Assembly: GCA_029936935.1 (NCBI GenBank)
Contig: JAPYRQ010000003.1
Coordinates: forward strand, 1 to 62,327
Direction of reading: 5' to 3'
Length of the DNA stretch: 62,327 bases
DNA from: Dehalococcoidia bacterium
Lineage (GTDB): Bacteria; Chloroflexota; Dehalococcoidia; Lucifugimonadales; UBA1127
Shown: one piece after another, positions 19,897 through 29,751 of the stretch
Numbering within the stretch: the stretch's first letter is position 1
How the letters are laid out: each line of letters starts with the position of its first letter
Notes under the pieces: generated by a model
Seen by the model: only the letters and a program-made list of their open reading frames with translations
The model's database searches: none
What the model was told of the DNA's origin: nothing
Translations under genes and position numbers: made by a program

Positions 19897-19937
19897 GAGC
19901 GAAGGATGAAATCCGGTTCATACAAAAGAATTAATCC
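19897..19937. promoter_or_regulatory. upstream repeat element, copy B
   Basis: gagcgaaggatgaaatccggttcatacaaaagaattaatcc; upstream of the HTH gene; matches copy A at 18642-18682. Confidence 0.5.
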
Positions 19938-20029
19938 CCGGTCTTTTGAGTAGTTCCCACGGGCGGATGGAACCAAAATCAGAGCGAAATTGTCATATAC
20001 TTCGGATACGAACTTTATTGGAGGCAGGA

Positions 20030-20752
20030 ATGGACTGGGGAGCCGTTGCATGGATAGTCTTAGGAATCTTGGGAGCCGGGCTGATATTCGGTGGAATTGT
20101 GGCCTACCTGAGGCACACGAACCCAACTGTGCGGGCGCTGTCGGCTGCTGGGATAGCGTCAGGTCTGGCAATGTGGGCCGTCATTGGGTTCACCGTCCCC
20201 GCATCAACATCATCGGACAATGGAGAATCTCCTTCGCCGGTGGTCGCAACCGGAGTCATAGCGTCAGGGACATATGAGCCGTTCACCCAGGAAAGAGTTG
20301 CTGCCCTCCTGACCGCGGAAGATGTAGACAACGCGGCAAATAGCGCCGGTTCCCTGGCCGTGGAATACCGGGATGGAAAGGCAATGGCCGGAGGCGTGGA
20401 TCCTTCCCAGGTGACAGAGATTGAGACGTGGTATACAGCGGGATTTCAATCTGAGAACCCCATACAGGGTATGACGTTCAGCGTGATGGATTTCGTATCC
20501 GCCGATGCTGCGCAGGCCCACTTCGATAAGGTCCTCGGTGAGACGCCGGGCTTGGTGTTCATGGATCCGCCCATCGGCGATATTTCCGTATTTGTGGTGT
20601 TCAACGGGCAGGGCCTGGGGAGCATTGTGATGTATCGCTTCGGGGACCTCTACGTGTCCCTCCACACGGCTCAACCCTCCGATATCGAGCCGATGATGCC
20701 GGTCAGTACGCTGCAAGAGTTGGCACAGTTGGCGCTGTCCAGGATGAGTTAG
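20030..20752 (+). CDS. hypothetical membrane-anchored protein
   Basis: Two N-terminal TM segments, then a soluble domain; GGAGGCAGGA RBS before ATG 20030. Confidence 0.7.
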   Translation: MDWGAVAWIVLGILGAGLIFGGIVAYLRHTNPTVRALSAAGIASGLAMWAVIGFTVPASTSSDNGESPSPVVATGVIASGTYEPFTQERVAALLTAEDVDNAANSAGSLAVEYRDGKAMAGGVDPSQVTEIETWYTAGFQSENPIQGMTFSVMDFVSADAAQAHFDKVLGETPGLVFMDPPIGDISVFVVFNGQGLGSIVMYRFGDLYVSLHTAQPSDIEPMMPVSTLQELAQLALSRMS

Positions 20753-20832
20753 CACCCGCCTCCTCACCTTGACACCCCGTCTCCACTGATGTTCAATCGC
20801 CTCAACGCACGTTGTTGAAGAGGAGGCCTGTT

Positions 20833-21645
20833 ATGCCACTCGCCCAGGTGAACGGTTTTGAGATGTATTACGAGACGATGGGTGAAGGCCCGCCGTTGGT
20901 CCTTGCCCACGGCGTCGGCGGCAACCACGCTATCTGGTGGCAACAGGTGAAGTACTTTGCCCAGTGGTACCAGGTCATCACCTTTGACCATCGAGGGTTC
21001 GCTTTGTCCAAGGACGTGGAGGAAGGACCGGGTAGGTCCGCTTTTGTCGACGACCTTGAGGGGCTGCTGGACTTCTTGAAGCTGGATAAAATTACGCTTA
21101 TCGCGCAGTCGATGGGCGGACGAACCTGCCTCGGTTTCGCTGTGCATGCCCCGGGGCGGGTGAACGCCCTGGTCATGGCTGCGACTACCGGATTCTTTGA
21201 GGCCACAGGCGCACTGGCTGCTCAGCAGGAAGTGACGCGCAAGGCAACGGACGGCCTCGCGCAGGCGGAACGCGTACTCTCTCAAAGCTACCGTGAGCGC
21301 GACCCTGTTGGCACAGAGCTTTACCTGAAGATCAGCGGCTTCAACGCCTCAACCCAGGCGAGGCTTGGCGGCGCCACCATGGCGGCGGTGTCCGCCCCCA
21401 GCACGGCAGCATTGAAGGAATCAGACCTCGCACGCGTGACCATGCCCGTACGCTTCATTGGTGGAGAGGACGATGTCCTTCAGCCTCCGGCGATTCTGGA
21501 GTTGGCATGCAAGCTATTCCCCAACGCGTCGTTGATTGAAGTGCCCCAGTGTGGCCACTCCATGTACTTTGAGAAGCCGGACGTCTTCAACTTCCTGGTG
21601 CATCGATTTCTCAAGGACTGTGGTATCGGAGGGTCGGCGGACTAG
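20833..21645 (+). CDS. alpha/beta hydrolase
   Basis: LVLAHGVGGNHAIWW, nucleophile elbow AQSMGG, C-terminal CGHSMYFEKPDVF. Confidence 0.93.
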   Translation: MPLAQVNGFEMYYETMGEGPPLVLAHGVGGNHAIWWQQVKYFAQWYQVITFDHRGFALSKDVEEGPGRSAFVDDLEGLLDFLKLDKITLIAQSMGGRTCLGFAVHAPGRVNALVMAATTGFFEATGALAAQQEVTRKATDGLAQAERVLSQSYRERDPVGTELYLKISGFNASTQARLGGATMAAVSAPSTAALKESDLARVTMPVRFIGGEDDVLQPPAILELACKLFPNASLIEVPQCGHSMYFEKPDVFNFLVHRFLKDCGIGGSAD

Positions 21646-21655
21646 TTCGCTTTGA

Positions 21656-23254
21656 ATGAAGAATGTTGATTTAATCGCACAGACGTTGGAGAAAGCTGGA
21701 GTCAAATGGGTCTTCGGCGTTCCCAGCGGCCCTGTCCTTCCCCTTATCAATGCTCTAGAGAAAACGTCGATTGCTTACGTGCTCACCGCCAATGAGACCT
21801 CGGCTGGCTTCATGGCCACTGCCGTTGGGAGTCTCACGGGTATTCCCGGTGTTTGCCTCTCCACCCTTGGCCCCGGCGCTACCAACATGGCTACGGGCGT
21901 AGGATGCGCCTGGCTGGACGGCGCGCCGGTCATCGCCATCACGTGCAACGTGCCCACACCCTGGCTTGATCGACGTATCCAGATGCGCATTGATCACCAT
22001 GCCCTCTACGCGCCGATAACCAAGGCATCACTGCCCCTGCGTGCCGATAACGTAGCAGCGACCCTTGCAGAAGCATTGAGCATCGCCTGCGCTGAGACGC
22101 CTGGCTCCGTGCACCTTGACCTCCCGGAGGATGTGGGAGAAGCGGAGGCCGTTCCTTCCACCTACACTGCCCCGACTTTAGCAAATGTGATAGAGACTAA
22201 AGCCGGCGACGATGTCGTAGCAGTAGTAAAAACCGCGTTGGCGATAAGCAGTAGGCCTCTGCTGATGACGGGGTTGGGGTTCACGCGGACCAACGCCGCC
22301 GCCGCGCTCCTGTCTTTTGTGGAACGCCAGAACATCCCGTTCATCTCCACCATGCATGCCAAGGGTTGGTTGCCGGAGAGTCACCCTAACTGGACAGGCG
22401 TGCTGGGTCGCGCGCGACGCACCAACGTGCAGCGGTTCATCAATGAAGCCGATCTGATCATTGCTGTTGGCTACGACCCTATCGAGATCAACTACGAGGA
22501 ATGGGTTGGCGACATCCCTGTCATCCATATCGCTACGGGAAAGGCCGATGTCGCTGGCGTCCAGATGCTCTTCAACGATGTCTGTGACATGGACGCGGCA
22601 ATTCAAGGCATGGCTGAGTTGCCGCCTATGCCTAACGGGTGGTCGATGGAAGCGTGGGCTACCCATCGTGCAGAACTCGACAGCGCTCTGAGGCCGGAGA
22701 CAGCAATGCTGAGCGCGCACCGGGTACTGGACGCGCTACGCGAGAGGCTCCCCGCAGATGGTGTGTTGGCCTACGATGTTGGAGCGCACACACACCAGAT
22801 TGCCAGTCAGTGGCGGACAGACGTGCCGCGCACATGCGTCTCTACCAACGGTTGGTCGTCCATGGGCTTCGGCATCCCTGGGGCTATTGCCGCCAAGCTC
22901 GCTCATCCCGATAAACAAGTAGTCGGCGTCGTTGGCGATGGCTGCTTCCAGATGACGGTCGGTGAGCTGAATGTAGCGCGCCGCTTGAACCTGCCCTTGC
23001 CCATCATTGCCCTGAACGATGGCTGGCTGGGGCTCATAAAGCTCAAGCAACAGGGCAAGGGGTTCGGGCTTGTTGGATCGCGCTTGGGAGACCCACCGAC
23101 ATCGCCGCCCGACTACTTTGGAGTGCCATGCCGCGCCGTCACTGATGAAGCATCGCTCCAAGACGCTTTGGCTTGGGGCATGAACCTTGACGGCCCCAGC
23201 GTCATTGAGGTCTTCATAGACCCTGAATCTTATGCCAGCACCGTCTATGACTAG
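21656..23254 (+). CDS. thiamine pyrophosphate-dependent enzyme (acetolactate synthase / benzoylformate decarboxylase-like)
   Basis: ANETSAGFMATA catalytic Glu region, GPGATNMATGVGCAWLDGAPVIAIT, TPP motif GDGCFQM...LNDGWLGLIK. Confidence 0.92.
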   Translation: MKNVDLIAQTLEKAGVKWVFGVPSGPVLPLINALEKTSIAYVLTANETSAGFMATAVGSLTGIPGVCLSTLGPGATNMATGVGCAWLDGAPVIAITCNVPTPWLDRRIQMRIDHHALYAPITKASLPLRADNVAATLAEALSIACAETPGSVHLDLPEDVGEAEAVPSTYTAPTLANVIETKAGDDVVAVVKTALAISSRPLLMTGLGFTRTNAAAALLSFVERQNIPFISTMHAKGWLPESHPNWTGVLGRARRTNVQRFINEADLIIAVGYDPIEINYEEWVGDIPVIHIATGKADVAGVQMLFNDVCDMDAAIQGMAELPPMPNGWSMEAWATHRAELDSALRPETAMLSAHRVLDALRERLPADGVLAYDVGAHTHQIASQWRTDVPRTCVSTNGWSSMGFGIPGAIAAKLAHPDKQVVGVVGDGCFQMTVGELNVARRLNLPLPIIALNDGWLGLIKLKQQGKGFGLVGSRLGDPPTSPPDYFGVPCRAVTDEASLQDALAWGMNLDGPSVIEVFIDPESYASTVYD

Positions 23255-23306
23255 CGGGCATTGCTCTCGCGATGTAGAAGGGCTAAGAATGAACGGACTG
23301 TCCAAT

Positions 23307-23345
23307 GGTAGCCAACAGATAGCCTGGGTCCAGGGCGAGCCCTGG
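23307..23345 (+). repeat. REP-like hairpin repeat copy
   Basis: ggtagccaacagatagcctgggtccagggcgagccctgg; aligns over 39 nt with 62206-62244. Confidence 0.6.
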
Positions 23346-23347
23346 TC

Positions 23348-23832
23348 ATGAAGGTCTTATCCGTCAACGTCTCCAAACCTGGGGTCGTCGAAATCGACGG
23401 CAAGATGGTATCCACTGGCATCTTCAAACGGTCCGTAGACGGCCCCATCATGTTACGGGCGTTGGATTTCGATGGCGATGGGCAAGCTGACCTGCGGGCG
23501 CACGGGGGGCCACACCGGGCTGTATACGTGTACCCAAGTGAGCACTATGGCTACTGGCCCACGTCATAGGTCTACCGGAGTTCCCCAAGCAGTTCTTGGC
23601 AAGCGGTCGCATTGGCTTCTATCTCCGGGTGGTGGAGGAAGGCGCTGTGAGCGCTGGAGACGCAGTGGAGTTTACCAAGGCTTGCCCTGAAGCCATGAGT
23701 GTCCGTGAAGTCTGCAACCTACTGTACTTTGACCAGAAGAATATGGATGACGCGCGACGTGCCCTCAAAATACCGGCACTCTCTCCCGGCTGGCGGGGCT
23801 CCTTTGAAGCTCGTTTGGCCAAATCCGGTTAA
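23348..23832 (+). pseudogene. MOSC domain protein remnant (core deleted, frame changed)
   Basis: N-terminal MKVLSVNVSKPGVVEIDG...RAHGGPHRAVYVYPSEHYGYWPT-stop; C-terminal GLPEFPKQFLASGRIGFYLRVVEEGAVSAGDAVEF in another frame; the MOSC core with its conserved Cys region is absent. Confidence 0.8.
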
Positions 23833-24074
23833 CGTGTCTGCTCCCTAGCGGATACGGCAAGTGAGCTAGTGACCTGCCTAATGGCCACCTACAGACCCAC
23901 CAAATATTGTTCATATAGGGGCCACATGGCCCCGCACCTCTGGGCCTAATTACCCTGTTGGCTTTGCCATCCCTCATCTAATCTCCTCATAGGTCGACTC
24001 GTAAGAGCTAACGCCCCAACTGTTGAAGGTGCTATATAGGGCACCTGGAGAGTACTCGACTGAAGGAGAAGGAC

Positions 24075-25058
24075 ATGGCGAAGATTGTTTTAGGGATAGG
24101 GACATCGCACAGCCCACAGCTGAGCGTCCCCGGAGATTTGTGGGACACTTATGCGGAGCGCGACAAGCGTAACCCGGGCCTCTATCGCATTCCTGATGGG
24201 AAGCACGTCACCTATGAGGAGCTCTTGGATGAGCCCCATCCAGGCATTGAAAAGCAACTGACTTCTGAGGTCTTCCAGGCACGGCATGAGGCCAACCAGG
24301 CAGGCATCAGCAAACTGGCAGAAGTGATGGAGAAGGCAAACCCTGACGTGATTGTCATGTTTGGCGATGACCAGTCAGAGGTGTTCTCAGCGGACTTCAT
24401 GCCCGCCATGTGCGTCTTCTGGGGCGACACGGTGCCCTTCTCCCGACGCAGCTTTGGCAACCGCGATGCAGCCATGGAGGCCATTGACGGCTACTACAGC
24501 AGGCCTGAAAAGGAATATCCGGTGCACGCGAAACTCGGCAAGCACATCATCGAGTCTCTGAGCACGGACGATTTTGACATAATGCATGCCCGAACCATTG
24601 GCGAGGGCAAGTCCATCAGCCACGCGTTCGGTTTTGTTTGGAACAGGCTCATGGGCGACAAGATCACCCAGACGGTTCCCATTCACATCAACACGTACTT
24701 CTCGCCCAACCAGCCCACGCCACTCCGTAGCTGGGAGCTGGGTCAATCTGTCCGTAAGGCCGTTGAGTCCTGGGACAATGATTTGAGGGTCGCTGTCCTT
24801 GGTTCCGGTGGCTTCAGCCACTTCGTCGTCGACGAAGAAATCGACCAGAATTGCATCAAGGCTCTGGAGGGCAAGAACACCAAGGCCATCGGAGCGCTTC
24901 CGTTGGAGCGTTTGCAGTCCGGAACGTCAGAAGTCCGCAACTGGTTCGCCGCCGCAGGTGCAGCTGAAGAGCTGGATATGCACATGGTTGACTACGTTCC
25001 CTGCTACCGATCCGTTGCAGGTACCGGCTGCGCCATGGGCTTTGCGTACTGGTCTTAA
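24075..25058 (+). CDS. LigB-type extradiol ring-cleavage dioxygenase
   Basis: MAKIVLGIGTSHSPQLSVPGDLW...PDVIVMFGDDQSE; VAVLGSGGFSHFVVDEEID. Confidence 0.9.
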   Translation: MAKIVLGIGTSHSPQLSVPGDLWDTYAERDKRNPGLYRIPDGKHVTYEELLDEPHPGIEKQLTSEVFQARHEANQAGISKLAEVMEKANPDVIVMFGDDQSEVFSADFMPAMCVFWGDTVPFSRRSFGNRDAAMEAIDGYYSRPEKEYPVHAKLGKHIIESLSTDDFDIMHARTIGEGKSISHAFGFVWNRLMGDKITQTVPIHINTYFSPNQPTPLRSWELGQSVRKAVESWDNDLRVAVLGSGGFSHFVVDEEIDQNCIKALEGKNTKAIGALPLERLQSGTSEVRNWFAAAGAAEELDMHMVDYVPCYRSVAGTGCAMGFAYWS

Positions 25059-25075
25059 ATCAAGTTGTGATTAGT

Positions 25076-25109
25076 GGAGCAGCTACCCTGGAAACGGGGT
25101 AGCTGCTCC
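25076..25109 (+). terminator. hairpin between the LigB and Rieske genes
   Basis: ggagcagctaccc tggaaacg gggtagctgctcc, 13-bp perfect arms. Confidence 0.6.
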
Positions 25110-25152
25110 TGTGCAGGATTCAAACCAAAACACCTAGGGGAAGGAAGAAGAA

Positions 25153-26466
25153 ATGCTGACACAAACTGACAATGAATTACTAACCAAGACAGGACCCGGA
25201 ACTCCCATGGGGGAAGTGTTCCGGCGGTTTTGGCAGCCCGCACTCCTATCATCGGAGTTGCCCGCGCCTGACTGCGATCCCATTCGCCTTCGATTGCTTG
25301 GCGAGAACCTTGTGGCCTATCGCGACACCAACGGAGACGTTGGCGTGATGGACTTCTACTGCCCGCATCGCCGCGCGGGTATGTTCTTCGGTCGAAACGA
25401 AGAGTGCGGACTTCGCTGCGTATACCACGGCTGGAAGTTCGACAAGGACGGCAACTGCACGGACATGCCGTCAGAGCCGGCAGAGAGCAATTTCAAGGAC
25501 AAGGTGAAAATCACGGCGTATCCGGCCGAAGAGGCTGGCGACGTCGTCTGGATTTACATGGGGCCTGCTGAGAGCAAGCCTGCTTTGCCCGATTTTGAAT
25601 GGACCAAGGTGCCTTCTGAGAACCGTGTGGTGACTCGCTGGATTCAGCAGTCCAACTGCATGCAGGCTGCGGAAGGCGAGATCGACACGTCTCACGTGTC
25701 CTTCAACCACCGTTGGTTCAACATGAAGAACGCACCGGATTCCGTTAAGTCCCTCCCACGTCGTGAGAACAAAGACGGTAAGCAACTGAACCTCATGGAC
25801 GGCGCGCCACACCTGACCGTGAATGAGACCAACTACGGTTTCACCTATGGCTCACGTCGCGCAGTTGAGGATGAGGGGTACTACTGGCGCATAACCCAGT
25901 TCCTTCTGCCCATGTACAGCCTGATTCCCAGCCCTGACTGGCCCCGTGGCGGCCGAGGTTGGGTGCCGATTGATGATGAGAATATCTCCGTCATTCAGTA
26001 CTCCTACAATGCCGAACGACCTTTCACCAAGCTAGAGCGTGAGCACAGGAGATCCAGCCCCGAAGGACTGAAGTATGGCAAGTTCACCCTTGATGACGGC
26101 TACATCATTGACACCTTCATTCCGGCCCGACTGCCGGAGAACGACTACCTCATTGACCGCGAAATGCAGCGTAATGACAACTACACAGGCATCGCTAGCG
26201 GACGCGAGCAGGATATGGCTATGACGGATACCATGGGCGCCGTCGCCGACCGCACCAAGGAGCACCTTGGCACAAGCGACACCGCGATCATCGCAGCCCG
26301 CAGAATTCTTCTTAAGCTGGCTCGAGACCTCCAGGAAGGCACGGAGCCATACGCACCACAGCACCCGGAAGTCTTTGCGGTGCGCGCCATCGACGTAGTC
26401 GACCATGAGGGCGACTTCGACAAGCTCATGGTAGAGCACTCAGCACTCTCGAAGACTACGTTTTAG
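25153..26466 (+). CDS. Rieske (2Fe-2S) aromatic ring-hydroxylating oxygenase alpha subunit
   Basis: CPHRRAGMFFGRNEECGLRCVYHGWKFD Rieske motif; EGEIDTSHVSFNH (HX4H) and REQDMAMTDTMG (Asp ligand). Confidence 0.95.
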   Translation: MLTQTDNELLTKTGPGTPMGEVFRRFWQPALLSSELPAPDCDPIRLRLLGENLVAYRDTNGDVGVMDFYCPHRRAGMFFGRNEECGLRCVYHGWKFDKDGNCTDMPSEPAESNFKDKVKITAYPAEEAGDVVWIYMGPAESKPALPDFEWTKVPSENRVVTRWIQQSNCMQAAEGEIDTSHVSFNHRWFNMKNAPDSVKSLPRRENKDGKQLNLMDGAPHLTVNETNYGFTYGSRRAVEDEGYYWRITQFLLPMYSLIPSPDWPRGGRGWVPIDDENISVIQYSYNAERPFTKLEREHRRSSPEGLKYGKFTLDDGYIIDTFIPARLPENDYLIDREMQRNDNYTGIASGREQDMAMTDTMGAVADRTKEHLGTSDTAIIAARRILLKLARDLQEGTEPYAPQHPEVFAVRAIDVVDHEGDFDKLMVEHSALSKTTF

Positions 26467-26540
26467 GTTCGACAAACTTCGAAGCCAATAATGCCCTACC
26501 CAAAGAGGTACGGCGGGAGAACAAGGAAAGAAGGGAAAAC

Positions 26541-27827
26541 ATGCTGACACAAGCAGACAACGAGATAGTCACGCGAACCGGTCCCGGCACGCCCATGGGT
26601 GAGCTGTTCCGGCGGTTCTGGCAACCAGTGTTGCTATCGTCAGACCTGCCTGATAACGATGGTGACCCACAGCGAATAAAGGTGTTGGGTGAGAACCTTG
26701 TCGCCTATCGCGACACCAACGGCGACGTTGGCGTGATGAACTTCTACTGCCCGCATCGCCGCGCGGGTATGTTCTTCGGTCGAAACGAAGAGTGCGGACT
26801 CCGCTGTGTGTACCACGGCTGGAAGTTTGATAAGGACGGCAACTGCACGGATATGCCGTCAGAGCCCGCCGAGAGCAACTTCAAGGGCAAGGTGAAAATC
26901 ACCGCATATCCAGCCAAAGAGGCTGGCACGGTGGTCTGGATCTACATGGGGCCCAAGGAGCTTCAGCCGGAGTTACCGCAGTTTGAGTGGTGCACGGTTC
27001 CCGAGGGTCACGTGGTAGTGACTCGCTGGCTCCAGCAGTCCAACTACCTTCAGGCCATGGAAGGCGAGATTGATACGTCCCACGTCTCCTTCAACCATCG
27101 CTGGTTTGACCTGGACCCCGCACCTGCCACCATTGCCATTCTCAACAGGATGGCAGGGGACGGTTCCCCTCGCCTCACGGTGCGGGAGAACGATTCAGGC
27201 TTCATCTACGGTTCACGCCGGGACTATGACAACCAGTACTACTGGCGCTGCACCCAGTTGATGGTGCCCATGTACAGCCTTATCCCTGGCAACCAGTGGC
27301 CCCGTGGCGGACGCGGGTGGGTTCCTGTGGACGACGAGACCAACATGGTCTTCCAGTACGCCTCTAACCCGGACCGACCTCTCACAGAGGAAGAGATACA
27401 CCTGCGCAAGACCCAGAGCCCGCAGAATCTTCACAAGGTGAAGCATACGTTGTCTGACGGCTACGTCATCGATACCTGGATCCCTGAACGGACACCGCAG
27501 AACGACTACAACATCGATCGCGAGATGCAGCGCACGACGAACTACGTTGGCATCCCAAGCACTCGTGAACAGGACATGGCTATGACGGACAGCATGGGCG
27601 CCATTGCCGACCGCACCAAGGAGCACCTGGGCACCAGTGATACGGCCATCATTGCCGGCCGTCAGTTGTTGCTCAAGCTGGCTCGTGACCTTCAAGAAGG
27701 CCAGGAGCCTTACGCGGCACAGCACCCGGAGGTCTTTGCCGTCAGAGCCATCAACATTGTGGACCCGGAGCCTGACTTCGATAACCTTCTTAAGAAGCAC
27801 GGAGATATGGGCAAGGTCAACGCATAA
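26541..27827 (+). CDS. Rieske (2Fe-2S) ring-hydroxylating oxygenase alpha subunit
   Basis: Same Rieske motif; EGEIDTSHVSFNHRWF; REQDMAMTDSMG. Confidence 0.95.
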   Translation: MLTQADNEIVTRTGPGTPMGELFRRFWQPVLLSSDLPDNDGDPQRIKVLGENLVAYRDTNGDVGVMNFYCPHRRAGMFFGRNEECGLRCVYHGWKFDKDGNCTDMPSEPAESNFKGKVKITAYPAKEAGTVVWIYMGPKELQPELPQFEWCTVPEGHVVVTRWLQQSNYLQAMEGEIDTSHVSFNHRWFDLDPAPATIAILNRMAGDGSPRLTVRENDSGFIYGSRRDYDNQYYWRCTQLMVPMYSLIPGNQWPRGGRGWVPVDDETNMVFQYASNPDRPLTEEEIHLRKTQSPQNLHKVKHTLSDGYVIDTWIPERTPQNDYNIDREMQRTTNYVGIPSTREQDMAMTDSMGAIADRTKEHLGTSDTAIIAGRQLLLKLARDLQEGQEPYAAQHPEVFAVRAINIVDPEPDFDNLLKKHGDMGKVNA

Positions 27828-27883
27828 ACCGTATTTGGATCAAGTTTCCCAGGGGAGGGAAAACTTAACCAAAGGAGAGAACA

Positions 27884-29191
27884 ATGCTGACACCAGAAGA
27901 GAATGATCTGATTTGTAGGACTGATAAGGGCACCCCCATGGGAGAGGTCATGCGCCGATACTGGCAGCCTTTCCTGATCTCTGATGAGCTTCCAGATCCG
28001 GACTGTGACGCCATACGTGTTCGGTTGTTGGGCGAGCAGCTTGTCGCGTTCCGTGACACCAATGGGGTCGTAGGCCTCGTCGCTGACGCTTGCCCACATC
28101 GGGGCGCGTCAATGTTCTTCGGCATCAACCAGGAATGTGGCCTGATGTGTATCTACCACGGATGGAAGTTTGATGTGAACGGTGAATGCACAGACATGCC
28201 TTCAGACCTGCCCGGAAGCGGTTTCAAGGACAAGGTAAGAATTGAGGCCTATCCCTGCATTGAGTCGGCAGGCGTCATCTGGACCTACATGGGGCCCAAA
28301 GAGAAGGAGCCCCCGCACCCCAACTTCATCTTCAACAACCTCCCCCAAGAGAACGTGCATGCATTCCGTGTCCCCATCTACTGCAACTGGTTGCAGAGCA
28401 TGGAAGGGAACATTGACTCCACCCACCTGGGCACGCTCCACGTGGACTACCAGGATATGCACCCGGTGGACCTGGAGTATGACAAGCCGGACACTTACCC
28501 TTCCGGGGCATTTGTCCGATACAACCTAGCCAAGTACCGTTACGCCCGCATCGATGTGCAGGATACCTCCTATGGGTATCGACTCATCGCGTCACGGCCA
28601 ACGGACAACGGCAACCAGCACGTCCGCACTAACTGCCACGTGCTGCCCTACAGCACCTTCATTGCATCCCCGGGCAAGGGTGGCTCCGTTTTGATTCACC
28701 CGCCCACGGACGATGAGAACTGCTACCGCATCGGCATCCAGTTCCGGACGGACAGGCCAATCACCGGACAGGAGCGCCGAACCATCACCATGGCTGGGAC
28801 ATACATGGAGAGTGATGGCAAGACTCGCAAGAACCGTGAAGAGAATGACTTCAACGTGGACCGCTGGGCACAGAAGAACACCATCCTGTCCGGCATCTGG
28901 CCTTTCGCAGACCAGGACTACGCCATCATTGAGACGATGGGCAAGATCTTTGACCGGACCAAAGAGCACCTCTATCAGGGTGACCAGGCCATCATTAGGA
29001 ACAGGCAACAACTGTTGAAGATGGCCATGGACATCCAGGAGGGCATAGACCCGCCAGGAACGGGGAACAACAACGACATTCCTCACCACCTGATCCACTC
29101 CGTGGAGAAGATCATTGGGCCTGACGACGATCCGTGGTTCTTGGAAGCGGACGCAGGAGAAACGACTGAAAAGGGTCAACGTACCCGCTAG
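27884..29191 (+). CDS. Rieske (2Fe-2S) ring-hydroxylating oxygenase alpha subunit
   Basis: CPHRGASMFFGINQECGLMCIYHGWKFD; EGNIDSTHLGTLH; ADQDYAIIETMG. Confidence 0.95.
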   Translation: MLTPEENDLICRTDKGTPMGEVMRRYWQPFLISDELPDPDCDAIRVRLLGEQLVAFRDTNGVVGLVADACPHRGASMFFGINQECGLMCIYHGWKFDVNGECTDMPSDLPGSGFKDKVRIEAYPCIESAGVIWTYMGPKEKEPPHPNFIFNNLPQENVHAFRVPIYCNWLQSMEGNIDSTHLGTLHVDYQDMHPVDLEYDKPDTYPSGAFVRYNLAKYRYARIDVQDTSYGYRLIASRPTDNGNQHVRTNCHVLPYSTFIASPGKGGSVLIHPPTDDENCYRIGIQFRTDRPITGQERRTITMAGTYMESDGKTRKNREENDFNVDRWAQKNTILSGIWPFADQDYAIIETMGKIFDRTKEHLYQGDQAIIRNRQQLLKMAMDIQEGIDPPGTGNNNDIPHHLIHSVEKIIGPDDDPWFLEADAGETTEKGQRTR

Positions 29192-29192
29192 T

Positions 29193-29242
29193 AAAGAATC
29201 CAAGGGTGCCCTGGCCTGGGCCAGGGCACCCTTGGATTCTTT
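29193..29242 (+). terminator. long perfect hairpin downstream of the Rieske cluster
   Basis: aaagaatccaagggtgccctggcc tg ggccagggcacccttggattcttt: 24-bp perfect arms, 2-nt centre. Confidence 0.65.
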
Positions 29243-29289
29243 GGGGGGGTTGAAAGATTGCCCGTGTATCGGGTGCTGGGAGCAACACC

Positions 29290-29751
29290 ATGGCAGTACA
29301 GGCCTTTGCTCAAGAGCAACATATGAAGATTAGTGAGTATCTGAGGGCCGAGCACAAGACCATTAGTGAGGATGTCTGGCGTCTTGAACAACAACTTGAG
29401 ATTGGCAGCCTCTCCATTACTGATGTGAAACTTACAGTCCGCACCATTGCCGCCGCATTGGAAAACCACGCCAAGCTGGAAGAGAAGGTTCTGTTCCCTG
29501 CGTTGGAGCATGCCCTGGGCCGTGATGATGGCCCGTTGGCCGTCATGGAAGCCGAGCACAGTCGAATCGCCGCACTGTTCAGTCGTATCGATGGCGCTCG
29601 TGATGAGGACAACGTGCCCATGCTTACTAAAGAACTCACAGGGATGCTACTGAACCATTTTTCCAAGGAAGAAAGTGACCTGTTCCCGAAGGCAGACGAG
29701 CTTCTAGGCACGGTGGAGATTGATGAGTCGGGTTCAGTTCAGCTTGTGTAG
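29290..29751 (+). CDS. hemerythrin-like HHE domain protein
   Basis: RAEHKTISEDVWRLEQQ...ALENHAKLEEKVLFPALEHAL...MEAEHSRIAALFSR...LNHFSKEESDLFPKADE. Start may be the ATG at 29323. Confidence 0.85.
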   Translation: MAVQAFAQEQHMKISEYLRAEHKTISEDVWRLEQQLEIGSLSITDVKLTVRTIAAALENHAKLEEKVLFPALEHALGRDDGPLAVMEAEHSRIAALFSRIDGARDEDNVPMLTKELTGMLLNHFSKEESDLFPKADELLGTVEIDESGSVQLV

